Shown here: positions 1 to 6,329 of the stretch, in pieces
How the letters are laid out: each line of letters starts with the position of its first letter
How positions within the stretch are numbered: position 1 is the first letter of the stretch
Source: Planctomycetaceae bacterium
Lineage (GTDB): Bacteria > Planctomycetota > Phycisphaerae > Phycisphaerales > SM1A02
Length of the DNA: 9,865 bases
Assembly (NCBI GenBank): GCA_027488265.1
Contig: JAIYCA010000051.1
Location: forward strand, 1 to 9,865
Direction of reading: 5' to 3'
The notes under the pieces: model-generated
The model's database searches: none
What the model was told of the DNA's origin: nothing
Seen by the model: the letters and a program-made list of their open reading frames with translations, nothing else
Position numbers and translations under genes: made by a program

Positions 1-266
1 CACGCCGCATCGCGACCGGATCTGGGACGACGCCCAACGAAGTCAATCGCTTGGTGACGCAGTTCGAGACTGTGCAGAAAATGACTGCGAGCCTCGCATC
101 CGGCGGCATGGGTGATCGCATCAAGGCTGCGAAAGAAATGGCCAAGTCGGGCGGGATGCCCGGAATGGCTGGCATGCCAGGCATGGGCGGATTCCCAGGC
201 TTCTCGCTCAAGGGTTCAAGCGCCACGCAGTCGATCAAGTCGAAGTTCAAACAGCGCAAGAAGTGA
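1..266 (+). CDS. ffh: Signal recognition particle protein Ffh, C-terminal end (partial)
   Basis: This is the last 87 codons of the SRP54/Ffh GTPase, which binds 4.5S RNA and the signal sequences of nascent membrane proteins and delivers ribosomes to FtsY. The NG (GTPase) domain and most of the M domain lie left of the window. The visible part opens with RRIATGSGTTPNEVNRL, the conserved RNA-binding/M-domain motif (family form RIA.GSG.....VN.L...F). It continues through QFETVQKM and into a Met/Gly/Pro-rich stretch (GGMPGMAGMPGMGGFPG) and a basic tail ending in KSKFKQRKK. Methionine-rich M-domain ends are normal for the family, and the Gly-Met-Pro repetition is marked here. The stop is TGA at 264-266. 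The next gene on this strand, queA, starts 99 bases later, and the rpsP-rimM-trmD genes that often follow ffh are not here. Identification is firm from the M-domain motif; the 5' part was not seen. Confidence 0.93.
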   Translation, partial: RRIATGSGTTPNEVNRLVTQFETVQKMTASLASGGMGDRIKAAKEMAKSGGMPGMAGMPGMGGFPGFSLKGSSATQSIKSKFKQRKK

Positions 267-337
267 GCACCGCTTCACGCCTTCGCGACAACCGATCGTC
301 CGCGCTGAGTCGATGCTGTGAACCCGCACGAACGATC

Positions 338-363
338 CCCGCAACTGAAGCCCGCAACTGAAG
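338..363 (+). repeat. 13-bp perfect tandem duplication just upstream of queA
   Basis: CCCGCAACTGAAG occurs twice back to back (338-350 and 351-363), ending two bases before the preferred queA ATG at 366. Because 13 is not a multiple of three, the duplication would shift any reading frame that crosses it. This argues that the stretch is untranslated leader rather than the start of QueA. Confidence 0.9.
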
Positions 364-365
364 CC

Positions 366-1553
366 ATGCGCACTTCTGAACTGGAGTATGACTTCGATCC
401 GTCGCTTGTCGCGACCGAGCCTGCGCACCCACGCGATGCGGCGCGACTCATGGTCGTCGAGCGCGCGACGCGCACGATCACCCACGCTTTCGTGCGCGAT
501 TTGCCGCGTTTTCTTCGATCAGGTGATGCACTCGTCGTGAATCGCACGAGCGTGCTTCGCGCGCGGGTTCTCGTGCGCGACGCTGCGAGCGGACGTGCCA
601 CCGAAGGACTACTGCTCGAGCCTTGCGCAGAGCGCGACTGCTGGCGCATTCTCCTGCGACAAGCAAAGCGTTTCGCGCCGCAGACACTCTTACAACTCGT
701 AGATCACGCGGGTATCGAATCAGACGACGCGCTCGAACTCATCGCTCGTGATGGCGAAGCATGGATCGCACGACTTCGACCGGGCGCGCGTGGCGGCGAT
801 GTCGCCGCGATGCTTGAGCGTTCAGGCCACACGCCGCTGCCTCCCTACATTCTGAAAGCGCGTCGCGATGCCGGCATCGAAGTTGACGACGACGAAGATC
901 GCGCGGAGTACGAAACGGTCTATGCCGATCACACTGCGCGCGGCAGCGTCGCCGCACCGACGGCGGGATTGCATTTCACTCCAGAACTCTTGCAGCAGAT
1001 AGGCGCGCAAGGCGTCCCGACACACGAAGTCATCCTGCACGTCGGTGCGGGGACGTTCAAGCCAGTTGACGTCGAAGACCTGCGCGATCATCCGATGCAC
1101 ACGGAGAGTTTCCACGTGCCTGCATCAACACTCGCAACGCTCGAGGCAACGCGCCTTGCGCGTTCGAATGGACAGGCGCGACTCATCGCGGTTGGCACGA
1201 CGACGGTCCGCGCGCTTGAGAGTTTGCCTGAGCCGCTGCCGAGTTCATCCGAGGATGACACGGAACGCGGGGCGGGAATCGGCGGGCTCACCAACATCCT
1301 GATTTCGCCGGGCTATCAGTTTCGCCACGTTGACGCGCTGCTGACGAACTTCCACCTTCCACGCTCGACGCTGCTTGCGTTGGTCGGCGCATTCATGGGA
1401 ATGCAAGCGGGTGCGAGTACGGGTGCAGATGCGGCCGCGAGTACAGCCGCGTCAACCCGCGCGAGCATGGAGTTCTTGCGCGATGTCTACGCCGTCGCGG
1501 TACGCGAGCGCTACCGCTTCTACAGCTACGGCGACGCGATGCTCATTCTCTGA
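366..1553 (+). CDS. queA: S-adenosylmethionine:tRNA ribosyltransferase-isomerase QueA
   Basis: QueA moves the ribosyl part of SAM onto preQ1 already inserted at position 34 of GUN-anticodon tRNAs, giving epoxyqueuosine; it acts in the cytoplasm. The ATG at 366 is preferred because MRTSELEYDFDPSLVATEP aligns with the family N-terminus (E. coli MRVTDFSFELPESLIA). An in-frame GTG at 318 would add 16 residues that cross a 13-bp duplication. From 366 the protein is 395 residues against about 356 in E. coli. Recognisable motifs are GHTPLPPYI (154-162), YETVYA (182-187), GSVAAPTAGLHFT (193-205), HVGAGTF (225-231), GTTTVRALES (277-286), TNFHLPRSTLL (327-337) and RERYRFYSYGDAMLI (380-394). The extra length comes mainly from an acidic/Ser stretch near 288-304 and an Ala/Ser/Thr low-complexity insert at about 346-368, before the C-terminal motif. 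No strong Shine-Dalgarno is visible. It ends in TGA, 55 bases before the stop of the convergent gene. Confidence 0.95.
   Translation: MRTSELEYDFDPSLVATEPAHPRDAARLMVVERATRTITHAFVRDLPRFLRSGDALVVNRTSVLRARVLVRDAASGRATEGLLLEPCAERDCWRILLRQAKRFAPQTLLQLVDHAGIESDDALELIARDGEAWIARLRPGARGGDVAAMLERSGHTPLPPYILKARRDAGIEVDDDEDRAEYETVYADHTARGSVAAPTAGLHFTPELLQQIGAQGVPTHEVILHVGAGTFKPVDVEDLRDHPMHTESFHVPASTLATLEATRLARSNGQARLIAVGTTTVRALESLPEPLPSSSEDDTERGAGIGGLTNILISPGYQFRHVDALLTNFHLPRSTLLALVGAFMGMQAGASTGADAAASTAASTRASMEFLRDVYAVAVRERYRFYSYGDAMLIL
1404..1466 (+). repeat. Degenerate low-complexity repeat inside queA
   Basis: This stretch encodes an Ala/Ser/Thr-rich run at about residues 347-367 of QueA, with the word GCGAGTAC recurring (1413-1420 and again around 1437-1444). 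It sits between the LLALVGAF segment and the conserved C-terminal RERYRFYSYGDAM motif, where other QueA proteins are shorter. It looks like a microsatellite-like in-frame expansion tolerated in a surface loop. Confidence 0.6.
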
Positions 1554-1608
1554 TACGAATCGTTCGACGCTCATCGCGTGACTGCTGCATGAACGCAGGA
1601 CGCGCGAT

Positions 1609-2223
1609 TTACGGCAAAAACGTTGCAAGTTCCGCAGGGAGACGACGAATCCCGCGCCGCATCGCTTTCGCCACCGCGTATCGCATCGAGCGATCGAAGC
1701 GTCGCGCGACTGGTCCTTCCGTTTCGACACCAAATTCCGCGAGTCGATCGAGCGCGAAGCGCCACGCGAGATACTCCTCCAGACAGCGCGGCCGATGCAC
1801 GCCGAGCCCGAGCACGTGATGGCCAACTTCGTGCAAGAAAATCGCGAGTCGCAGCGCGCTCGTTGGATATGGCGCTTCGATCGAGCGATCTTGGCGACCG
1901 TCGCGATAGATGCGCAGGACCGCAATTCCAGAAAGCGTATTGCGCCAACGCTTCACGCGCAGTGGATGCCGCGCGAGCATTTCAAGAACGATCGCATCGA
2001 ATCGCCGCTGTGACGGACGCTCATGATCGATCCCGCGCGGCGGTCGAGGCGCGTCGGCGATGGTTGGTGCACTTGCGCGCAACGTGGCGAGCGAACGTCG
2101 ACGACTCGTGCGTTTGGGTGCGACCGGCGCGGCCGTTACGACCGATCCGAGCGAACGCTCCGCCTCCGCTTCACGCGCGAAGTCAAAGACGAGTTGCGTA
2201 CTGGTGCGAAAATCGAGCGACAT
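1609..2223 (-). CDS. Uncharacterised protein with HEVGHH zinc-metallopeptidase motif
   Basis: I do not recognise a named family. The 204-residue protein starts at ATG 2223 and ends in TAA. Residues 1-70 are basic, Pro/Ala-rich and probably disordered; from about 71 the sequence looks folded. Residues 131-136 are HEVGHH, a match to the zincin HExxH signature, inside a helix-like segment (ALRLAIFLHEVGHHVLGL). The following CLEEYLAWRFAL (147-158) supplies glutamates 149/150, about 14 residues after the second His and suitable as a third zinc ligand. That HExxH plus downstream Glu spacing resembles gluzincin-like proteins such as the ImmA/IrrE group, but no wider similarity is evident. No signal peptide or membrane segment is seen. 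It follows fmt on the same strand after a 49-base gap, so it may be co-transcribed with def-fmt. A Zn-dependent peptidase is an inference from the motif; a non-catalytic metal-binding protein is also possible. Confidence 0.72.
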   Translation of the reverse strand: MSLDFRTSTQLVFDFAREAEAERSLGSVVTAAPVAPKRTSRRRSLATLRASAPTIADAPRPPRGIDHERPSQRRFDAIVLEMLARHPLRVKRWRNTLSGIAVLRIYRDGRQDRSIEAPYPTSALRLAIFLHEVGHHVLGLGVHRPRCLEEYLAWRFALDRLAEFGVETEGPVARRFDRSMRYAVAKAMRRGIRRLPAELATFLP

Positions 2224-2272
2224 CGGCAGGCCGACCGTCTATCGGCCAACCCGCGCTCATTGCTCGACCGAA

Positions 2273-3229
2273 CTATCCGCCGGCCACAACAGGTTGAACG
2301 CGGCTTCCGATGAGGCGAGACCGCCCCGCCAAAAACTCCGCCATCGGCATCGCGCGCTTACCGACGGGTTGAATCTCGATCACCCGAATGGAGCCAGCGC
2401 GGGTCGCGATCACGCCGTCCGGTCCGAAGACGCCGACGGCAGGCGCACCGGTCGACTCGACGCAGACCTCGGCCGCGACCTCGGCCGCAACCTCCACACG
2501 CAAGAGTTTCACCGGCACGTCGCCAATGAGCACCGTGCAGCCAGGCCACGAGTTGAGCCCGTTGATTCGCGCGCGCGCGGTCGCCGCGTCCACTTCGGCG
2601 AAATCAATCGTCGCTTCCGCTTTCGAGAGTTTCCGCGCCCGCGTTGCTTTGGTTTCGACTTGCGGCGCACCAACGAGCGTGCCGGCAGCATGGCGCGCGA
2701 GCACATCTTCGATCACCGCGGGACCGAGTTCCGCGAGTCGGTCGTGCACTTCGTCCGATGTTTCCGAGGGCCCGATCGCGCGCGATGCGGTCGCGTAGAC
2801 AAGCCCTGCATCCATGCGTTCGGCGAGCGAAATCACGCTCACTCCGGTTTCCGCACAACCATCCATCACCGAACGCTGGATCGGCGCAGCACCGCGATAG
2901 GCCGGCAGCAGCGAGCCATGCAGATTGATCGCAAAAACGCCGTCCAGCAGCTCGCGCGAGAGCTTCTGACCAAACGCGATCACCACCCACGCGTCCGCGC
3001 CAAGCGCGCGAATCTCATCGCGCACCGTCGGCTCGTTCACATCCTCTGGCTTCACGACGCGCAGCCCGAGTTCCGCCGCGCGCGCGGCGAGCGGCGTCGC
3101 GGTCATGATCTTTCCACGTCCCGCTGGTCGATCAGGCTGCGACACAACGAGCGCAATCTCGTGGTGCGCCACAAGCGCTTCCAGCGTTGGAATACCAAAC
3201 GCACCACTCCCGAAGAAGACGATGCGCAC
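2273..3229 (-). CDS. fmt: Methionyl-tRNA formyltransferase Fmt
   Basis: Fmt formylates Met-tRNAfMet with 10-formyl-tetrahydrofolate, producing the initiator used in bacterial translation. The 318-residue protein is close to the E. coli length (315). The N-terminal Rossmann-like domain begins MRIVFFGSGAFGIPTLEAL. The formyl-folate site is INLHGSLLPAYRGAAPIQ (101-118), with Asn102 and His104, and Asp140 lies in ERMDAG, so the Asn-His-Asp catalytic triad is intact. The C-terminal tRNA-binding domain includes INGLNSWPGC (222-231). The start is GTG at 3229-3227, directly after the def TGA (3232-3230), with a GGAGG Shine-Dalgarno (plus-strand 3236-3240) six bases upstream inside def. This indicates coupled translation with def. 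A short VAAE tandem duplication (residues 248-255) is visible in the C-terminal domain. Confidence 0.96.
   Translation of the reverse strand: MRIVFFGSGAFGIPTLEALVAHHEIALVVSQPDRPAGRGKIMTATPLAARAAELGLRVVKPEDVNEPTVRDEIRALGADAWVVIAFGQKLSRELLDGVFAINLHGSLLPAYRGAAPIQRSVMDGCAETGVSVISLAERMDAGLVYATASRAIGPSETSDEVHDRLAELGPAVIEDVLARHAAGTLVGAPQVETKATRARKLSKAEATIDFAEVDAATARARINGLNSWPGCTVLIGDVPVKLLRVEVAAEVAAEVCVESTGAPAVGVFGPDGVIATRAGSIRVIEIQPVGKRAMPMAEFLAGRSRLIGSRVQPVVAGG
2465..2494 (-). repeat. 12-bp tandem duplication inside fmt
   Basis: On the plus strand GACCTCGGCCGC occurs at 2465-2476 and 2477-2488, followed by a partial third copy (ACCTC) to 2494. It is in frame and encodes the repeated VAAE of Fmt (about residues 246-256), in the linker or surface part of the tRNA-binding domain. 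Confidence 0.85.
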
Positions 3230-3745
3230 TCAGCGCCTCCGACCTTCAGCCGAACGCTCCAAGTCACGAATCGCGCGTCGATTCGCCAACCGGTCGAGCG
3301 GTCGCATCCGATCGATGATGAGTACACCTTCAAGATGGTCGAATTCGTGCTGCCACACGCGACCCATGAACTCGCTCGACTCGAGCGTGAACTCGCGCCC
3401 TTCGATGTCTTGCGCAGTGATGCGCACGACAGTCGGCCGCAGAATCTCCGCGCGAATCTCGGGAAGGCTCAAGCAGCCTTCGTCGCAGAGGTCGGGAGTT
3501 CCCGAGAGTTCCAAGCGCGGATTGATGTAGACGCGCTCCGGATCGTTCTCGCGTCCGCAGGTCAGAAAGATGCGGAGGCTTTCGCCGAGTTGCGGCGCGG
3601 CAATGCCAATCCCGTCGAGTTCGTGCGCAACGCGACGCATGTCGTCGACAAGTCCACGCACGAAATCGTCGATCTTTTCGACTGGACGAGCCTTCGCCCG
3701 AAGAACTGGATGCGGATGGAGCACGATGCCACGCGGAGATGCCAT
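3230..3745 (-). CDS. def: Peptide deformylase Def
   Basis: Def removes the N-formyl group from nascent proteins at the ribosome exit and is the functional partner of Fmt. All three metalloenzyme motifs are present: GIGIAAPQ (45-52), EGCLSLP (89-95) and HEFDH (133-137). This gives metal ligands Cys91, His133 and His137 with catalytic Glu134, one residue off E. coli numbering (Cys90, His132, His136). The ATG at 3745 gives 171 residues (E. coli 169) and an N-terminus MASPRGIVLHPHPVLR that matches the family. An upstream in-frame ATG at 3832 would add 29 Arg/Cys-rich residues foreign to the family; it is preceded by a G-rich tract that could serve as a ribosome site, so it cannot be excluded. The stop TGA abuts the fmt start. 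The gene diverges from the TPR gene. Confidence 0.95.
   Translation of the reverse strand: MASPRGIVLHPHPVLRAKARPVEKIDDFVRGLVDDMRRVAHELDGIGIAAPQLGESLRIFLTCGRENDPERVYINPRLELSGTPDLCDEGCLSLPEIRAEILRPTVVRITAQDIEGREFTLESSEFMGRVWQHEFDHLEGVLIIDRMRPLDRLANRRAIRDLERSAEGRRR
3236..3240 (-). promoter_or_regulatory. Ribosome binding site of fmt
   Basis: The minus strand reads GGAGG six bases before the GTG start of fmt, inside the last codons of def. It fixes the GTG start and supports def-fmt translational coupling. Confidence 0.8.
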
Positions 3746-3836
3746 TCGCGGATCGTAGCGTCGGCGGCAACAAGTTCGACCGACCTGCGCGCGACGTGCC
3801 GCATGGAAAGCTCGCGGAACGAAACCCTCCATCCGT

Positions 3837-3865
3837 TTGACCCACCCCCCCTAACGCGATACCTT
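3837..3865 (+). promoter_or_regulatory. Candidate sigma70-type promoter for the TPR-kdsB run
   Basis: TTGACC (3837-3842) and TACCTT (3860-3865) are separated by exactly 17 bases in the divergent gap between def and the TPR gene. The -35 matches consensus at five of six positions; the -10 is weaker but keeps the key T-A and final T. Transcription would start around 3872, leaving a leader of about 50 bases before the TTG at 3924. Confidence 0.5.
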
Positions 3866-3911
3866 TACCCCTTCACGCTTGGCACTCCCGCTGAGCATCG
3901 CCCTCGACCGC

Positions 3912-3916
3912 AGGAG
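3912..3916 (+). promoter_or_regulatory. Ribosome binding site deciding the TPR-protein start
   Basis: AGGAG lies seven bases before the TTG at 3924, favouring that codon over the in-frame TTG at 3879, which has no such site. Confidence 0.65.
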
Positions 3917-3923
3917 CTCAGGA

Positions 3924-5420
3924 TTGGGTTTCTTTTCATTCGGCAAGAAGCAGCCCGCGGAACAGCCCGCCGCCCCTCAAGAGGGCGTGCCAACGGGCGC
4001 GTTCGTTCCCCAACCTGACAAAGCACGCAAGTTCTTCGAGCACGCCAAGACGATCGCGCAAACCGGCAACGCCGAGTATGCGCTCATGCTGTTCGCCAAG
4101 GGCCTCCGCCTCGACCCAACGGTCTTGGCGCGCCACGAGGACGCCTTCCGCATCGCGGTGACGCACTTCCGCTCGGGCGGAAAGCCTGCCTCGAAGGATC
4201 AGATCAAGGAACTCGAAGGCCCAGGTCCGATCGAGAAGTTCGTGCAAGCCGAGTACATCTGGTGGCGCGACCTCAAGAACCTCGATGCACTCTTCAAGAT
4301 GCTCGAGACCTGCGCTAAGGCTGGGCAGATCGAGTTCGGAACGTGGGTCGCGAAGGGCGCGATGGACATTCTTCGACAGCATCCCAAGCAGTCGAAGGCG
4401 ATGTGGTTGAAGGCGAAGACACACTTCATGGGTATTGAAGCGTGGGGCGAAGCGCATGCCTGCGTCGAGCAAGCAGTCGCGGTGGACCCAACTGATACGC
4501 AACTCGCGGCTGATCTCAAAGAACTCACGGCGCGTCATGCGCTCAAGCAAGGCGGTTACGACAAGCAGCCCGGCCAGCAAGGCGGATTGAAGTCGAACCT
4601 GAAGGACGCTGAGAAGCAACAAGAGCGTCAAGACGCGCAAGCAATCACCATGACCGAGGAAACCGAGGCGAAGCTCGTCGAGCGCGCCCGCGCGGACCTC
4701 GAGGCGAACCCGATGTCGGGTGACGCTGTCCAGAAACTCGGCACGCTCCTTCGTCGTCGCGGCACCGCGGAGGCCGAAGAAGAAGCCTACACCGTGTTGA
4801 TGGGCGGATTCGAACGTCTTCGCGAGTATCGCTTCAAGATGGTTGCGGGCGAGATCCGAATCTCGCAAGCACGCCGAAAGCGCGAGGCCGCGTTGAAGGC
4901 GCACCAAGCGGATCTTGAGAACACGGCGCTCAAAGAGGTTTATGAAGCCGCGCGTATGGAATTGATCGACGTTGAAGTACGCGAACTCCGCGAGAAGCAA
5001 AAGAACTTCCCGACGGACCGCTCGATCAAGTTCGAACTCGGACGCATCGAGTTTGAACTCGGCAATTTCGATGAGGCGATGGCTGCGTTCCAGTCCTGCA
5101 AAGACGAAGCGAAACTTCGAATCGCTTCAACGCACATGCTCGGCAAGTGCTTTGCGGCGAGCGGCTGGCACGGCGAAGCGATCGGCGAATACCGCGAAGC
5201 GCTTCAGTCGCTCGGCGCAGGCGAAGTCGAGCGCGAACTCCCGATCAAGTACGACTTGATGGTGTCGCTCATGGAACAAGCTCGTGCAGAGCGAAGCGGC
5301 GCTGCCGCGCGCGAAGCGGGCGAGATCTGCTCTGCGATCGTGCGACGCGATATCTCCTATCGCGACATTCGCACGAAGCGCAAGGACATCGACGCGCTGA
5401 TGAAAGAGTTCCCCGCCTAA
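3924..5420 (+). CDS. Cytoplasmic tetratricopeptide-repeat / coiled-coil protein
   Basis: A 498-residue protein with no named family that I recognise. The TTG start at 3924 is chosen for its AGGAG ribosome site; the N-terminus becomes MGFFSFGKKQPAEQ. An in-frame TTG at 3879 would add 15 residues. There is no signal peptide or membrane segment. TPR-like helical hairpins are visible at about 34-67 (ending GLRLDPT), 158-191 (ending AVAVDPTD), 363-396 (FELGRIEFELGNFDEAMAAF) and 400-430 (MLGKCFAASGWHGEAIGEYREAL). A Gln/Gly/Lys-rich linker (about 208-245) leads into a charged, Glu/Arg/Lys-rich segment, probably coiled coil, at about 250-360. TPR arrays bind other proteins, so a scaffold or assembly role is likely, but the partner cannot be read from sequence. 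It is followed 54 bases later by kdsB on the same strand. The stop is TAA. Confidence 0.82.
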   Translation: MGFFSFGKKQPAEQPAAPQEGVPTGAFVPQPDKARKFFEHAKTIAQTGNAEYALMLFAKGLRLDPTVLARHEDAFRIAVTHFRSGGKPASKDQIKELEGPGPIEKFVQAEYIWWRDLKNLDALFKMLETCAKAGQIEFGTWVAKGAMDILRQHPKQSKAMWLKAKTHFMGIEAWGEAHACVEQAVAVDPTDTQLAADLKELTARHALKQGGYDKQPGQQGGLKSNLKDAEKQQERQDAQAITMTEETEAKLVERARADLEANPMSGDAVQKLGTLLRRRGTAEAEEEAYTVLMGGFERLREYRFKMVAGEIRISQARRKREAALKAHQADLENTALKEVYEAARMELIDVEVRELREKQKNFPTDRSIKFELGRIEFELGNFDEAMAAFQSCKDEAKLRIASTHMLGKCFAASGWHGEAIGEYREALQSLGAGEVERELPIKYDLMVSLMEQARAERSGAAAREAGEICSAIVRRDISYRDIRTKRKDIDALMKEFPA

Positions 5421-5464
5421 TCGCGCTCGTCGTCATCGCGCGCTGCCCACCGCGAACTCCCTTT

Positions 5465-5468
5465 GGAG
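5465..5468 (+). promoter_or_regulatory. Ribosome binding site of kdsB
   Basis: GGAG stands six bases before GTG 5475. It overlaps the alternative TTG at 5463-5465, which makes the GTG the better start. Confidence 0.65.
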
Positions 5469-5474
5469 CAACTC

Positions 5475-6221
5475 GTGCGACCACGCACCGTCGGCGTCAT
5501 CCCCGCTCGCCTCGCCTCCTCGCGCTTTCCTGAAAAGGTTCTCGCCCGTGAGACAGGCAAGGCCCTTGTCGTGCACGTGCTCGAGGCAGCCCGCCAAGCG
5601 CGAAGCCTCGATGAAGTCGTCGTTGCCGCCGACGATCGACGGATTGTCGAAGTCGTTGAGGCAGCTGGCGGACACGCAGTCCTGACGCGCGTCGACCATC
5701 CAAACGGCACCTCGCGACTTGCGGAAGTGGCGTCGGTCGTCCCCGCTGACGTGTTCGTCAACATTCAGGGCGATGAACCTGAAATGGAGCCCGAAGTCAT
5801 CGACGCGGCGGTTGAACTCTTGCTTGCGTCGCCTTGGGCGGATGTCGCGACCGTTGCGACCCCTTTCACGGAAAATGAATCCATAGACGACCCAAATCTC
5901 GTCAAGGTCGTGCTCGGCGAAGGTGGCCGCGCGCTGTATTTCTCCCGCGCCCCAATCCCTTTCCATCGAGATCGCGCCAGCGGCCGAACACCCCGCGCGA
6001 CGCCCCTTCGCCACGTCGGGCTCTACGTCTACCGCTCGGCATTCCTTCGTCAGTTCGTCTCCTGGCCGGTCGCGCCGCTCGAAGAGACCGAGAGCCTCGA
6101 ACAACTGCGCGTCCTTGAGCACGGTCACGGAATCGCCGTCGCCGTCCGACCAGTCCAGAGCCAAGGGATCGACACACCGGAGCAGTACGCCGCTTTCGTT
6201 CGGCGCCACCGAAGTCGATGA
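5475..6221 (+). CDS. kdsB: 3-deoxy-manno-octulosonate cytidylyltransferase KdsB
   Basis: KdsB joins CTP and Kdo to give CMP-Kdo, the donor for the inner core of lipopolysaccharide; it acts in the cytoplasm. Starting at GTG 5475 gives 248 residues, the same as E. coli KdsB; TTG 5463 would add four. The nucleotide-binding signature is VGVIPARLASSRFPEK (6-21). NIQGDEP (96-102) carries the metal-binding Asp100. ALYFSRAPIPFHRDR (153-167), RHVGLYVYR (179-187), ESLEQLRVLEHG (206-217) and GIDTPEQ (231-237) follow in the expected order. The sugar-site loop reads DHPNGTSRLAEV (74-85) where most relatives have DH.SGT(D/E)R, a modest change at two positions. It sits after the TPR gene and 108 bases before pyrG, which makes its CTP substrate. 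Its presence implies an outer membrane with Kdo-containing LPS. The stop is TGA. Confidence 0.95.
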   Translation: MRPRTVGVIPARLASSRFPEKVLARETGKALVVHVLEAARQARSLDEVVVAADDRRIVEVVEAAGGHAVLTRVDHPNGTSRLAEVASVVPADVFVNIQGDEPEMEPEVIDAAVELLLASPWADVATVATPFTENESIDDPNLVKVVLGEGGRALYFSRAPIPFHRDRASGRTPRATPLRHVGLYVYRSAFLRQFVSWPVAPLEETESLEQLRVLEHGHGIAVAVRPVQSQGIDTPEQYAAFVRRHRSR

Positions 6222-6294
6222 GTGGTGCGCGCCGCGCGCGGTTCTCTTGCATCGCGCCTCGCGGAAATTCCCGTGATTGCGCGGTGATTCCCGC

Positions 6295-6324
6295 TTGCGC
6301 TCGGGCCCTCCGTCGGGCTACATT
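6295..6324 (+). promoter_or_regulatory. Weak candidate promoter immediately before pyrG
   Basis: TTGCGC (6295-6300) and TACATT (6319-6324) are 18 bases apart. The expected transcription start, 5-9 bases after the -10, falls at the pyrG ATG (6330), which would make the mRNA leaderless. The hexamers are only partial matches to consensus, so pyrG might instead be read from upstream of kdsB. Confidence 0.3.
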
Positions 6325-6329
6325 CGGGA

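Noticed and set aside
1554..1608. Shared terminator between convergent queA and the HEVGHH gene
   Set aside because: I looked for a hairpin with a T-run in the 55-base gap and found no convincing stem.
2060..4018. 652-codon open frame on the + strand across fmt and def
   Set aside because: It lies antisense to two well-supported enzymes, is extremely Arg/His-rich and shows no family motif. It is an artefact of high-GC codon use with few stops on the opposite strand.
3936..5000. 354-codon open frame antisense to the TPR gene
   Set aside because: Composition is a mirror of the sense codons and no ribosome site or motif supports it. The sense frame has a Shine-Dalgarno and TPR pattern.
5433..6209. 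258-codon open frame antisense to kdsB
   Set aside because: KdsB motifs occupy the plus strand end to end, and the antisense product resembles nothing known.
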